Positions 10,101 through 35,970 of a stretch of 64,000 bases of DNA are shown here, piece by piece. Made by a program: the position numbers and the translations under genes. Numbering within the stretch: the stretch's first letter is position 1; each line of letters starts with the position of its first letter. The DNA is from Halichondria panicea. Taxonomy: Eukaryota; Porifera; Demospongiae; Suberitida; Halichondriidae. The stretch lies in the NCBI RefSeq assembly GCF_963675165.1, contig NC_087384.1, forward strand, positions 6,007,182 to 6,071,181. The letters are read 5' to 3'. The notes below the pieces were generated by a model that searched no databases, had not been told where the DNA came from, and saw only the letters and a list, made by a program, of their open reading frames with translations.

Positions 10101-12116
10101 GGTGAGTGTTTGTGTGTGCCTAAATTTGTGCTTCGAGCTATTTTTACATCAATTGTGTGAGTGCACTGTATGTATGTCTAGCCCCTAGACTGCTTCGTGT
10201 TCGACATAGCTAGACTCGTAATTAGGCCTTACAACTGTAAAAATGTAGTTAACTAGTATGAAATTTAAAAATCAATGATACTCCTCGACGAACAAGCTGT
10301 AGGTGAGGGTATGAAAAATGTTGTGATCTTTGACCTTTTGGACTAAGTTAACGCTTTCGAAACGCATTACTTACAAGCATTTAATAACTTTAGTGCTGAT
10401 CACATGATCTCCAGCCAATCAGCTTATCTGAAAGTAGTCAGGTGACCATGGATTAAATAACTTAATCCACACTTAAGTGTGCTTTAAGTTGGTTTGTTAA
10501 TGCACACTTTTATCAAACAATCATAATACAAGCAGATTGAATCTGAATGTCATCATAATTATAATAATAATACAAGCAGATTGAATACGTACACAAGCAA
10601 AGCTGAAAAGTATTAGAAAGTTGAATGTTATTGTTTTGACTTGTTTCATGTGTACCGAATTGCTGACTTGACCATAGCATCACTTTTTCGTCTGGAGAAA
10701 TAGGCTCAGCTTGCTTCGAAGATGTACGTACCTGTACCTAAGCCAGATCCATATAATCGGTTCATCAAAGGTGCTTCGAATATCATAGCGTTCCAAAAGA
10801 GCAAACCAGATACTCATTGCCATATAGTTTGCGCACAAAGTTTCCCATCCAGTAAGCCAGATCAACTGGAGGCCTATCCAGTATATAGTGGGATCGGGAC
10901 TGTTGGTCAGCAGGAGAAATAAGTCGAGAACATGCCCAGTCAGTCCAGATAGCTTTAGATCGTATCTCCTTCTCCTTTGCATCAGTTACTGGATCTACAA
11001 ACCTACTAAAACTTGCTATTACGTCTAGCTAGCTAGCTAGCCACCAGCAACTGATTTAAAATGTAGCTAGATCTAGCTGCCACGAGGCTAGAGCTCACGT
11101 GACAGCACTAAATCCTTTAGAACATACCTAGCCAAGTCACGTGTTTTAATCTGATGCACTCGGATGGCCTCTCGGTTACGTAATGCACTCGGCTGCACCT
11201 CGAGCACCACGTTAACCTCGAGGCCATCCTCAGCACGCAGATTAATCTTGGCTAGGTGTGTTCTAAATAATACTTAAACTATTGATGTATTTTCAGGAAA
11301 TTCTTAGAGTTAGCATTGTGTGTGTTACGCATTTGAGTCGCAGAACCTCTGCTACTACACACACTACAAGAATCTTTGCAAAATCAAAGTTGAGGGTAGT
11401 CGGTAATATGGGCATAGTTAAGCATTCCGATTGATCACAGATAACACTAAGTAATGTTGCGATTCTATGCAAAGCGTATACACACTATAATGTATAATTT
11501 AGGGAACACTCATGCAACACCTCTGTTCTTTGTTCATTAGTGCTCAGCGAGATTGTGTATTTTGACTGATTCAATACAGGAAATTTCCACCACATCTGTT
11601 GGAGAGGGATCACTTCGAGAGATGTCTGTGGCACGAGGACATCATCACACTACTGAACAAGCAGTTCTGTCACCTACCACCGGCACCGAAGTAGTACGCC
11701 TCTCGAGAAAGCGATTAGTAAGAAGCGGAAGTGGGCGTGGGGACGAGGCTACAGAAATAGATGCCCTACTATCAAGCAATGGATTGACTTGCACAGACGG
11801 GAATAAGGAGTGCAAAGATGACCATATATTAAATGTTTCACTGAAGCTGGAACAATGGGAGCTAGTAGCAACGCGGCTGGGATTAACGTCAGCTGAGATT
11901 GAAGCCATCAAGGGTAACAATCAGACTGTAGAAATGATGAGATATAAAGCTCTGAAGAAATGGAAATCTAAGGCTCTATTCAGTGGAACAGCTACGTATC
12001 AAGTTCTACTGCAAGCTTTGTTGGCTCTTAGCTGCAATGACCAAGCCAAGCAAGTATGCTTACTACTCAAGAAATCACTAGAATGTCAACATAAAGTTCT
12101 TAAAATAGATAATTAG
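4176..12116 (+). CDS. Multi-Death-domain ROC-COR-like GTPase (copy 1, intact)
   Basis: Eight exons join in phase to a 1488-aa protein: 4176-4503, 4559-4621, 4915-5252, 6162-8715, 8809-8955, 9193-9336, 9746-10101, 11580-12116. Order: DD1 (about residues 1-109), Ser/Pro linker, DD2 (about 150-243), DD3 (about 279-385), a Ras-like ROC GTPase, a COR-like winged-helix region, two similar linkers (1094-1191), DD4 (1192-1310) and DD5 (about 1350-1480). GTPase motifs: P-loop GEAGVGKT at 420-427, switch-II DSGGQ at 583-587, and GTFLDE at 666-671 in the G4 position. DD2 and DD4 are one subtype, DD3 and DD5 another. Death domains and ROC-COR proteins are known in adaptor assembly, cell-death and innate-immune signalling; the role here is inferred. 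SANBR follows 180 bp downstream. Confidence 0.85.
5723..5815 (-). other. Possible antisense first coding exon (copy 1)
   Basis: Inside intron 3 of the Death-domain gene, the minus strand has a Met-initiated 31-codon frame (MEETVIGELQKILKEEHIQ at its start, helical and charged) ending exactly at a good donor, GAG then GTAAGACG. It recurs almost unchanged at 31,982-32,074. No partner exon was found. It may be a relic or chance. Confidence 0.25.
9523..9693. mobile_element. MITE-like element with CGTATAGCG termini (copy 1)
   Basis: An imperfect inverted repeat: the left end CGTATAGCGTGAAATTTTC pairs with the right end GAAAATTTCGCGCTATACG. The centre is AT-rich with no frame of note. It lies in the intron before the DD4 exon and is present at the same place in all three paralogues (35,792-35,970; 45,829-46,010), so it inserted before the duplications. 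A related family member is at 27,192-27,401 and a more distant one at 22,376-22,547. Confidence 0.65.
10385..11270. other. Copy-1-specific insertion in intron 7
   Basis: Copies 2 and 3 go directly from the conserved intron sequence (ACTTACAAGC) to the conserved ATTGATGTGTTTTCAG acceptor region. Copy 1 has about 880 bp extra. It contains a direct repeat of ACAAGCAGATTGAAT near 10,530 and 10,572, and a terminal-inverted-repeat hairpin at 11,117-11,266. Short frames on both strands at about 10,680-10,980 look non-coding. Confidence 0.55.
11117..11266. mobile_element. Hairpin MITE
   Basis: About 150 bp with termini TTAGAACATACCTAGCCAAG and CTTGGCTAGGTGTGTTCTAA, which are inverted copies with few mismatches. 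A second inner pair (GATGGCCTCTCG / CGAGGCCATC) would extend the hairpin. No coding capacity. Confidence 0.65.
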
Positions 12117-12296
12117 ACCCCAAAAAGTTATATTGTGTGTAATGTGTGTTTGTTTGTTTTGCTTAAATGTATTTTTATCATAAGCCAATATTCAATAAGG
12201 AAACGGTCAGCTATTGTAAAAGTCAAAAACTGTAAAACAAAAAGCATTGCAAATAGTGGGAGGGGCTACCTTGCACATCCATTCCCAGATCAGAGA
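12117..12296 (+). promoter_or_regulatory. SANBR upstream region
   Basis: A 180-bp interval between the Death-domain gene stop and the SANBR start. It contains AATAGTGGGAGGGGCTAC, which is kept upstream of all three SANBR copies and even in the degraded fourth trace near 56,925-56,945. An adjacent GGTCAGCTATTGTAAAAGTC block is also shared. The G-rich box is the best promoter-element candidate, by conservation only. Confidence 0.4.
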
Positions 12297-19620
<7,324 letters not shown>

Positions 19621-20423
19621 TGAGGACAGACTCAATCTACCTAGATTTCAACAAAACTAGTTGTTTGCCTATCTGATAAAAGCGGAGCAATTTTCTTTTC
19701 TTTTAACATCAATCTACGATCAAATTTTTTGTACATTAATGTTTGTAGATCAGTACAATATGGTAACGATGGCATATTGAATTCTTATAAATAATAGTTC
19801 CTGCTTCCTCCGAATTTTCCCCAGTCTCTGTATATGTACGTGTTTTAGCCATAATTATATGCATGCAATCTATACCCGATGCAATTCTATAGCATTTATG
19901 ACAGTCTAAATTCCTATCGAGCCAACATGACTGCATGCCGGTATTTCCTACCTACTATATATAGCTAACCATGCATAGATGGTTACTCTTTACCGGTATA
20001 CCTATATATAGCTTTAGAAGATGTCCCTTATCAGCTCATACCTCATCAGCTGAGTGGGTGATAAAACTCCCCAGGTATATTTTACCAATAAATCACTAAC
20101 TTTCAGGGAAATTCCCTGGGTATTTTTAACAACAAGCTGTGTTATAAATAATATTAACCACCCTAATACATGAACAAAGATTAATAGTGATGCTGTATAA
20201 TGTACAGCATATACAATATTATGCACAGAAATTAACGACTTATACTTTTTTGTGGGGGTCTTGGTATACTTTGCATGCATATGCGGTATTATCACACACT
20301 CTTCTTGAACGGCTAAAACGTTGACAGACAGAAAACTTTAAATAGTACAATAAAAAGTTTATGTTGATAGACACACACAAATTATTCAATCCGTATCGGT
20401 CCAACACTGATAGCTAGTGAAGT
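19621..20423. other. Intergenic, convergent gene ends
   Basis: AT-rich sequence between the SANBR stop (plus) and the minus-strand zinc-finger exon. No exon, RNA gene or clear repeat seen. Confidence 0.5.
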
Positions 20424-20676
20424 CTATTCATCTCCACAAGTGCTGGCATGCACCTCAATGGCATACTGCGGCAGCTTCACACCACACACAGGGCACTCCA
20501 CATCCCTCACATTCATCACATCCCTCACACTCGTCACATCCCTCACTTGTCACAGCTTCTACACATTCCTCAACATCGCTGCCGTGGTAGCTTTCAGTTG
20601 CATCTAAGTCCAACTCTTCTGTGCCGGCTAACTTTTTCTCGATATTCGATTGGACGTTTTCACCAGCCAGGTCCAT
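20424..20676 (-). CDS. Terminal exon candidate with C2HC zinc-finger frame
   Basis: After an acceptor (CACAATCGCAG) the minus strand opens MDLAGENVQSNIEKKLAG, an acidic stretch, then two in-frame 18-bp repeats giving GCDECE twice, and stops near 20,455. In the +1 frame the same repeats lead into ECPVCGVKLPQYAIEVHAS followed by TCGDE and a stop at 20,424: a Cys-x2-Cys...His-x3-Cys pattern like UBZ/Rad18-type ubiquitin-binding fingers. The two frames are not joined by any obvious intron, so a small indel in the repeat or an unseen splice is implied. It lies where the last BCAS3 exon should be, but the phase does not fit exon 22,246-22,305, so ownership is unresolved. Confidence 0.4.
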
Positions 20677-20759
20677 CTGCGATTGTGATGTATAAATCAT
20701 AAGACAGGTGACATCATTGTAAGAATAACACATTACATGCCTATTGGCATTTTAAACAA

Positions 20760-21840
20760 TAATGAGCTCCAGAAAACGTAGAAAACATTGCACTTGGGAG
20801 GTCATAAAATGTAGCCATGACAATGTCATGAAGGTACTAGACGTACAATACAACAATATTGTTATACATGTACGGGTGTACCTCGGTTTCCGAGAAGGCC
20901 AACCATCTAGTTCCCAAGGCAACGGGGTTACACGGGATACCCGACGGAAGAGTAGCTGTCTACAATGCATAGAGAGAGTGTGATCGTATGCGATAGCTGT
21001 ACAGTTAGTCTCAATAGAGAGGTGGTCTCTTTAGGGAGGTCAATAGTGTGAGCATTGTAGGGACAGTACTAAGTGGTCTCAATAGAGAGGTGGTCTCAAT
21101 GGTGTGAGCATTGTAGTCATGTGCTGATTCTATGGTACCTCACCTTCTGTTGCAGTGCACGTCGACAATGGGTCTAGTCTTGAAGACAAACTTCTTGACA
21201 GTGTTGTCCCCTCCATTGGTCCTCAGAGAGAGCAGCTGCAGTGTGAAGTAGGCCACCGTACTACCACTGTTGTGTCTGCATGGAGGGTATGTGTGTGTGA
21301 ATAACATTAGTTCTATTTTCAAGAATTCAATCCTCACCTCCCCTTCTTGACAACGGCCATGATGGGTCTTGCCTCGGGGAACTTGTCCGGTGTGACGCCC
21401 TTGTAGCTCTGGGGGGTTGGCAGTAGCTTGGCAACTCTCGTAGTCTCCCCCTCACCACACAAACAGTACACTTCACGAGCATCGCCACCGGGCTGTGAGA
21501 AAGGTAACATAAATTATTATTCTAAGAATTCACACGATTTTAGTGGCAAGCAATGATTTTTGCAGATGACTTAGTCTTGTGGTCCCATAATCTTCAAGGA
21601 AGTATCTAATTTAGAGGGACAAAACTGTATACCAATAATCACAATTTGATGTGTCTAATACTTCACCCACCATGGCTGTCCATACTGCAAACCCATTGGC
21701 CAAGCCCAGTATCAGCAGTAGGGGATTTCCCCTCACACCGTCACCTAGCGACGCATCATTAATGTCACATGACTCAAACTGCACCCACAACACACGCTCC
21801 CTCTTATCGCCTTTAGGTCCAGATACTGTCTGTGAGGGTA
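20760..21840 (-). pseudogene. Partial internal duplication of BCAS3 exons
   Basis: Same orientation as BCAS3 and located just downstream of its last secure exon. It holds near-identical copies of three exons with intact splice sites (21,671-21,829; 21,338-21,492; 21,144-21,275), plus a damaged copy of the PVALGTRWLAF exon at about 20,880-20,961 that carries small indels. The exon between them (VVVIVFQKRMVVLDAG in the parent) is missing, with intron sequence joined directly. The spacer includes two units of the GGTCTCAATAGAGAGG minisatellite found in the parent. Exon phases do not allow clean inclusion after 22,246-22,305, so this is probably a relic. Confidence 0.75.
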
Positions 21841-21889
21841 CAGAAAGCTAGGTGTAATACACCAAAAATGTTATGGGAGGTGATTACCG

Positions 21890-22155
21890 CCAAAATTAGC
21901 AGTTAAAAAAATGATGCTGTTTTTTAAAATGGTGCTGTTTTTTTTACAGAGGGTTTTAAAAAAATAGTGCTGTTTTTTTAACAGAGGTGTGTTTTAAAAA
22001 ATGTTTTTTTAGAGGGTTTTAAAAAAATGGTGCTGTTTTTTTTTACAGAGGTGTGTTTTATAAAATGATGCTGTTTTTTTTACAGAGGGTTTTTTAAAAA
22101 AATGGTGCTGTTTCTTTACAGAGGTGTGTTTTAAAAAATGATGCTGTTTTTTTGG
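21890..22155. repeat. Low-complexity tandem repeat (TGCTGTTTTTTT units)
   Basis: Several degenerate units of roughly 40-65 bp built from AAAATGGTGCTG, a T-run and ACAGAGGGTTTT or ACAGAGGTGTGTTTT. Non-coding. Confidence 0.8.
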
Positions 22156-22245
22156 CTCAGACAGCAAGTCAGAGAGAGGATTGTCTGAAACAGATTTGTC
22201 AAAATCAACATTACATTATTATTAAGACGCTGTGTGCTCGCTCAC

Positions 22246-30274
<8,029 letters not shown>

Positions 30275-30378
30275 ACATGTATGCTGAGTCAGCGATTTCT
30301 TCATAATTATGGGCCACGCCCAACTAGACATAATTTAACCAGTAATTTTTTATTTATAAACAAACGTCAAGGTACAAG
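30275..30378. promoter_or_regulatory. Probable bidirectional promoter (copy 2)
   Basis: Nearly identical to 4072-4175, between the divergent BCAS3 and Death-domain gene starts, with the same GC-rich and TATTTATAAA-like blocks. Confidence 0.5.
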
Positions 30379-31981
30379 ATGGCTACAACGAATTTTGATA
30401 CTCTGAAACAGAAGACTGGGGTAACAGACACCCAGCTAGACCAAAGAATTGAAGAAGATAAATTGTGGAGCCTGGCTGGTCTACTTGGCAGCTATAAAAA
30501 GTTTGTTAGAAGCTCAGGGTTTGATCTCAATAATGCAGATGTAGAGGATCTGAAGGATTGTGCCTCCAAGCATGGCAATCAACAAGCCATGTATGAAGCT
30601 TTAAGGAAATGGGAAAACGTCATCCGTGACTTCACTTATCGGTCATTGTTGGAGATTTTGATTAGTCTTCGTGAAGGAGCTTTGGCTGACCAAGTTTGTA
30701 GAATTTGTGAGTTTAATATTTAATATCTATTTTCTGTGTTTCATCATTTCTTGTACTCCAGTCATCCAGACACAAGCCAGTGAGCCGAATAAAGAAGACG
30801 CTGTGTCCTTGTCACCTGCACCAGGTTAGTATAGCTCAGTATGAAGTTAAAGTTCTCATGCATATAAAAGGCGAAACGGTTTCTGTTCACCATTTTAAGA
30901 TTCTAGCCATACTTTTAGGCTTTGCTAAGCTTTATTGGAGCTTATAAACCCAGCTCAGGAGCAGCAACCTTAGAATCTGGGATATAGCAGCTTCAGTGCC
31001 AGATAGGGGTGCTAAATCTGGGACAGTCCCGGCCATTCCGGGACAGTTGCCTTGGCACCTATGTATTAATCAGTTATAATTATATGCCAGTTGCAACAAT
31101 GTTATGTTCTTATACACAGCATTGGCTACTGGGCACACTGTAGGATTATCTTCTAAACCAGTGAGGGCAGTTCTTCAACAGCTGATGGACAAATATCAGC
31201 TCACTACAGCCCAAGTCGACCATGAAATCCAGCGAACGGACTTACCAATTTTGGCTGCGTGCTTTGATGATGTGGAGCTCTATGTCGATGCTATGGAATT
31301 AACACCTGGCGAGCAAAGTGATGTTTTGTTAAAAAGATTGGAAAGTAACCACCTAGCCACGATCATGTGCTTGAAGATCTGGAAAATAAATAAGCGCTTA
31401 CAAGCAACATTCAGGGCCCTTCTGGAGATGCTAATAAAGCTGAAGAAATGGGCGATTGCTGAAAAAGTCTGCATAGTGAGTGTTTGTGTGTACGTCAAGC
31501 TATTTTGAATGGCACCAAACCTTATCAATTGTATGGATGCATTGTACGTATGGATGCATTGTATGTATGTCTGTCTAGCCCGTACTACACCAGAGGATCT
31601 GCCAGGGTCAAAAGACTGTTTCGCATTTGACATTAAAGTAAACAAAATATAGCTAGTATGAAATTTTAAAAATCAATGATTACCCTCGACAAACAAGCTG
31701 TAAGCGCGGGTATGAAAAAATGTTATGATCTTTGACACGCTTTTGTAACGCATTACTTACAAGCATTAATAATTATTGATGTGTTTTCAGGCAATTCTTA
31801 GAGTTAGCATTATGTGTGCTAATTAACTAACGCATTTGAGTCGAAGAACCTCTGCTACTACACACTGCAATCAACATTGAGGGTAGTCGGCATAAAGTAT
31901 GGGCGTGGTTGAGCATTCCTTATAATTGGTTGACAATAGATATATGCAAAGCAGGAGCACATTACAGAAGGAGCGTCTTAC

Positions 31982-32074
31982 CTCGGGAATCGCATCTCGT
32001 GCAAGTTTGCAAAGTAATTGGATATGCTCCTCTTTTAGAATTTTCTGTAACTCACCAATGACTGTCTCTTCCAT
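31982..32074 (-). other. Possible antisense first coding exon (copy 2)
   Basis: Duplicate of 5723-5815, with frame and donor (GAG, GTAAGACG) both preserved. No downstream exon identified. Confidence 0.25.
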
Positions 32075-35000
32075 GATGTACCAACATTCATCAAAGATCT
32101 AGCTATTCATTTTAACTCTTTCTGGCTCACCCTAGCTCTCCTGCTGCTGCAGTACATATAAAATCCATTCATAATGATATTCACAGGCTGACCGCGGTCT
32201 GTAATATGTACACAGTACTTACACACTTTTCTTATAAGGCAATGCGGCGTTTAGGAAAACACACGAGATGCAATTTCCGAACCCATGCGGAGTTAGATGC
32301 TCCTTCTGTAATGTGCTCCTGGAAAAGCATGCATATACCATAATGTAGGAAACACTCATGCAACCCCTCAACGTTCTTTGTTGATTAGTTTAATTGTGAC
32401 TGAAGTTTCATTCAATACAGGAAATTCCCACCACATTTGTTGGAGAGGGATCACTTCGAGAGATGTCCGTGGCACGAGGGCAGGAACACATTACTGAACA
32501 AGCAGTTCTGTCACCTACCACAGAAGTAGATGCCCTACTATCAAGCAATGGATTGATGTACAAAGACGTGAATAGGGAGTGCAGGGATGACCATATATTA
32601 GAGATTTCACAGCAGCTGGAACAATGGGAGCTAGTAGCAACACGGCTGGGATTAACCCTAGCTGAGATTGAAGCCATCAAATATAACAATCGGAGTATAG
32701 ACATGAGGAGATATAACACTCTTAAGAAATGGAAATCTAAGGCTCTACTCGGAACAGCTACGTATCGAGTTCTACTACAAGCTTTGTTGGCTCTTAGCTG
32801 CAATGACTTAGCAAACCAAGTGTGCTCACTACTCAAGGAATCACTACGGGAATCACTACTCAAACAATGGCAACAGAGGAAGATATTCGACGATGCTCTA
32901 AGAGATGGCGCAGTCACTGTGAAAATAACTAATGCTCTAATTCAAGGAGAAGCGGGTGTTGGAAAAACATGCACCAAGCGCATTCTTTGTGATCAGGACC
33001 GTCTGAGCTCTAGAGATAGCACTCCTCTCGCCGATATTTCTGTTCATGTTAGAGATGTAACTGATGTCAAAATCCATTCTCAAAACAACAAATGGACAGA
33101 GGTGAATGAGGAAAAACTGCAAGACATTGTTGGAACTATGATTTCGATAGTTTGTAAAAATCGTTCGTTAAAGACATCAATCGATCAACAGTGGCAACAC
33201 CAGAAAAAAGTACATTTCATTCCAGCTGATGATCTAGCTGGCAAACAACTACCACAGCCACTACCGGAACGAACAGTACCGAACCTATCTCTGAATGATG
33301 ATGAACCAGAAACATTGCCACGGGCTGAACTTGAGTCACTGATTGATAATCTTCGGGATAAAGTAGCTGATTCACACCATCCAGGATCACAAGATGCACG
33401 AGAAATTCTAGGCTCCAACTGGATCTATTTAATCGACAGTGGAGGCCAGCCTCACTTCCACAATCTTCTACCTCATTTTGTGCATGGCATTAGCATTGCT
33501 TTGTTTACTCTGAAGCTTTCAGAACGATTGGACTCTCATTCTATAGTTGAGTATTACGAACATGGCAAACTGATTTCGACTCCATACCGATCACCTCTTA
33601 CAACTATTGATACCCTCAAGTGTCTCGTCCGCTCAATGCAGTCTCATACTATCGATGGCGAAAAACCTACTGTTGTCATTGTAGGTACCTTTCTGGACGA
33701 GATCGAGAAATGTTCTGAAACTGTACAGGAAAAGAATGAGCGACTACTTAAAATTCTTTCACTAGAATTTACAGACCAGCTTTTCTTTTATAATGAAGCA
33801 GAAAACAATTTAATATTTGCTCTAAATGGAAAGGATCCAGGTCCTCATGAAGAAACAATCGCTAAATTGATAAGATCTGTCATCGAAACTTCTCCTTCTA
33901 AAGTTATCAAAATGCCTATTTGGTGGTACGTGCTGGAGATATCGTTAAAAGAAATGTCAAGTCGTCTGAACATAAAAGTGTTGAGCAAGCAAGAGTGTCT
34001 GGAAGTCGCAAAGCAAATACATATCGAAGAAGATGCACTTGTGGAGGCTTTGAAATTCTTTCACGAACAACATATTTTTCACTACTATGTAGACATCTTG
34101 CCTAACGTTGTCTTCACTAGCCCTCAAGTTCTCCTGGACAAGCTGACAGAATTGGTCAAAGAAGCGTATGATAAAAGGATTAAATCTACCACTACTGGAC
34201 AGGCTCAAGTTGCGAAAGGAAAATTGCAGAAATTTCAAAATAAGGGGATTATAATGCTAGAGTTTGTTGAACATTTTACTAAGCACTACGTGAAAGAATT
34301 GTTTTCTCCACCCGACCTCCTCAAATTATTTATGAGTCATCTCATTCTAACACCATTTTCGCCTACAGATTCTGAAATAGATTTCACATCACGTACGGCT
34401 CAATACTTCATGCCCTCACTTTTGGATATGCTTCCACAAGACAAATTAATGGAATATCGTGTTGTGTCTGTTTTAGCGAGTCCGTTGTTAATTAGATTCC
34501 CTAATGGTTGGCCACGTGCAGGAGTGTTTTGTTGCCTTCAAGTTTATCCTGATTCATCAGTTGGGTTGGAAGCTTCTGCTTTTTAGGGGAAATCCGAAAC
34601 TAATTGCTCAGAATTGTGTACTGTTGTCTCCTCCAGGCAGTAGTTGCCGGGTTACTCTGATCGACTCTTTTTCGATTGTTGAAATACACGTGAATGGAGG
34701 CAAAGATGTTTGTTCTGCAATGTGTCCAATAATTCGCAATCAAATTGATATCGGAATACGTGCTTCTTGTCAATTACTTCGATACAGTGAGGAGCAACTG
34801 CAGTTAGCTTTCTTTTGTCCTTGTACACTTTCTTCTTTATCACATTCTGAGGAGGTTCCTCATTTCCATGCTGCAATACTCTTGGAGGACGGCAATCAAA
34901 GATGCACTTTTGATGAGAGTATCATATCGGAGGTCCAGTCTGAAGAAATGATCTGGCTCCAAAATACAGGTGTGTAAGCATTATAATTGCACCTGCATAT

Positions 35001-35791
35001 AACACATCGTCTATGCTAATTATACAACAATGTGTATTTATTTCATGTTCTCATACGTGCAGCACCGGCTACTGGGCACACTGTAGGATCATCTTCTCAA
35101 CCAGTGGGGACAGTTTTTCAACAGCTGATGGGCAAATATCAGCTCAGTACTACTGCCCAAGCCAGTGAGCCGAAAAAAGAAGATCCTTCGTCTTCGTCAC
35201 CTCTACCAGGTGTAGTAAATCAGTATAGATGCGTTTCTGTTCAGTATTCTAGCCGTAGTTCCAGGCTTGCTAAGCTTTATTTGGAGCTTATAGTAACCAG
35301 CTCAACCTTAGAATTCGGGATATAGAAAGCAGCTTCAGTGCTGGACGGGGATGCTAAATTGGGACATACGTCCCAGCTACATGTACAGTATAATTATAGC
35401 CTATTATATACATGTATATGCCAGTTGCAACAATGTCATGTTCTTATACAGCACCGGCTACTGGGCACACGTAGGATCATCTGCCCAACCAGTGGGCACA
35501 CGGCTGATGGACACATGTCAGCTCAGTACTACTGCCCAAGCCAGTGAGCCGAAAAAAGAAGATCCTTTGTCTTCCTTGCCTCCACCAGTACCAGGTGTAG
35601 TAAATCAGCATTGATGCATAAAGCTTTTCTGTTTAACGTTTTAATATTCTAGCCATAGTTCCAATTTAAAGCTTCCTAACTTTATTGGAGCTTATAGTAA
35701 CCCAGCTACATATATGGAAGGTGAATAGCAGTTTCAGTGTCAGACGGGGGTGCTAAATTGGGACAGTCCCGGCTACATGTATGTATTAAAT

Positions 35792-35970
35792 ATCGTATAG
35801 CGTGAAATTTTCAAGGGGCTTAATTTTCGCTGTTTTTGTGGGTTAACAATCCTACATGAAAATGAATTCCACAAAAATTCGCTATAATGTGAAAAGATTA
35901 AAGGCGTGGCTTTCGGTAAGCTGTCCAACCCACAAGAGTGCCTCGAAAATTTCGCGCTATATATACGGTA
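35792..35970. mobile_element. MITE-like element (copy 2 of the intronic CGTATAGCG element)
   Basis: Orthologous in position to 9523-9693, before the DD4 exon, with the same inverted ends and a few extra bases (ATATAC) at the right end. Confidence 0.6.

Noticed and set aside
10680-10982. Overlapping 100-aa and 66-aa frames on opposite strands
   Set aside because: Found only in the copy-1-specific insertion, with no splice context or family match.
20448-20702. Plus-strand frame with repeated His-Ile-Pro-His motifs
   Set aside because: It is the antisense reading of the 18-bp repeat in the zinc-finger exon; the minus strand has the acceptor and meaningful Cys/His spacing.
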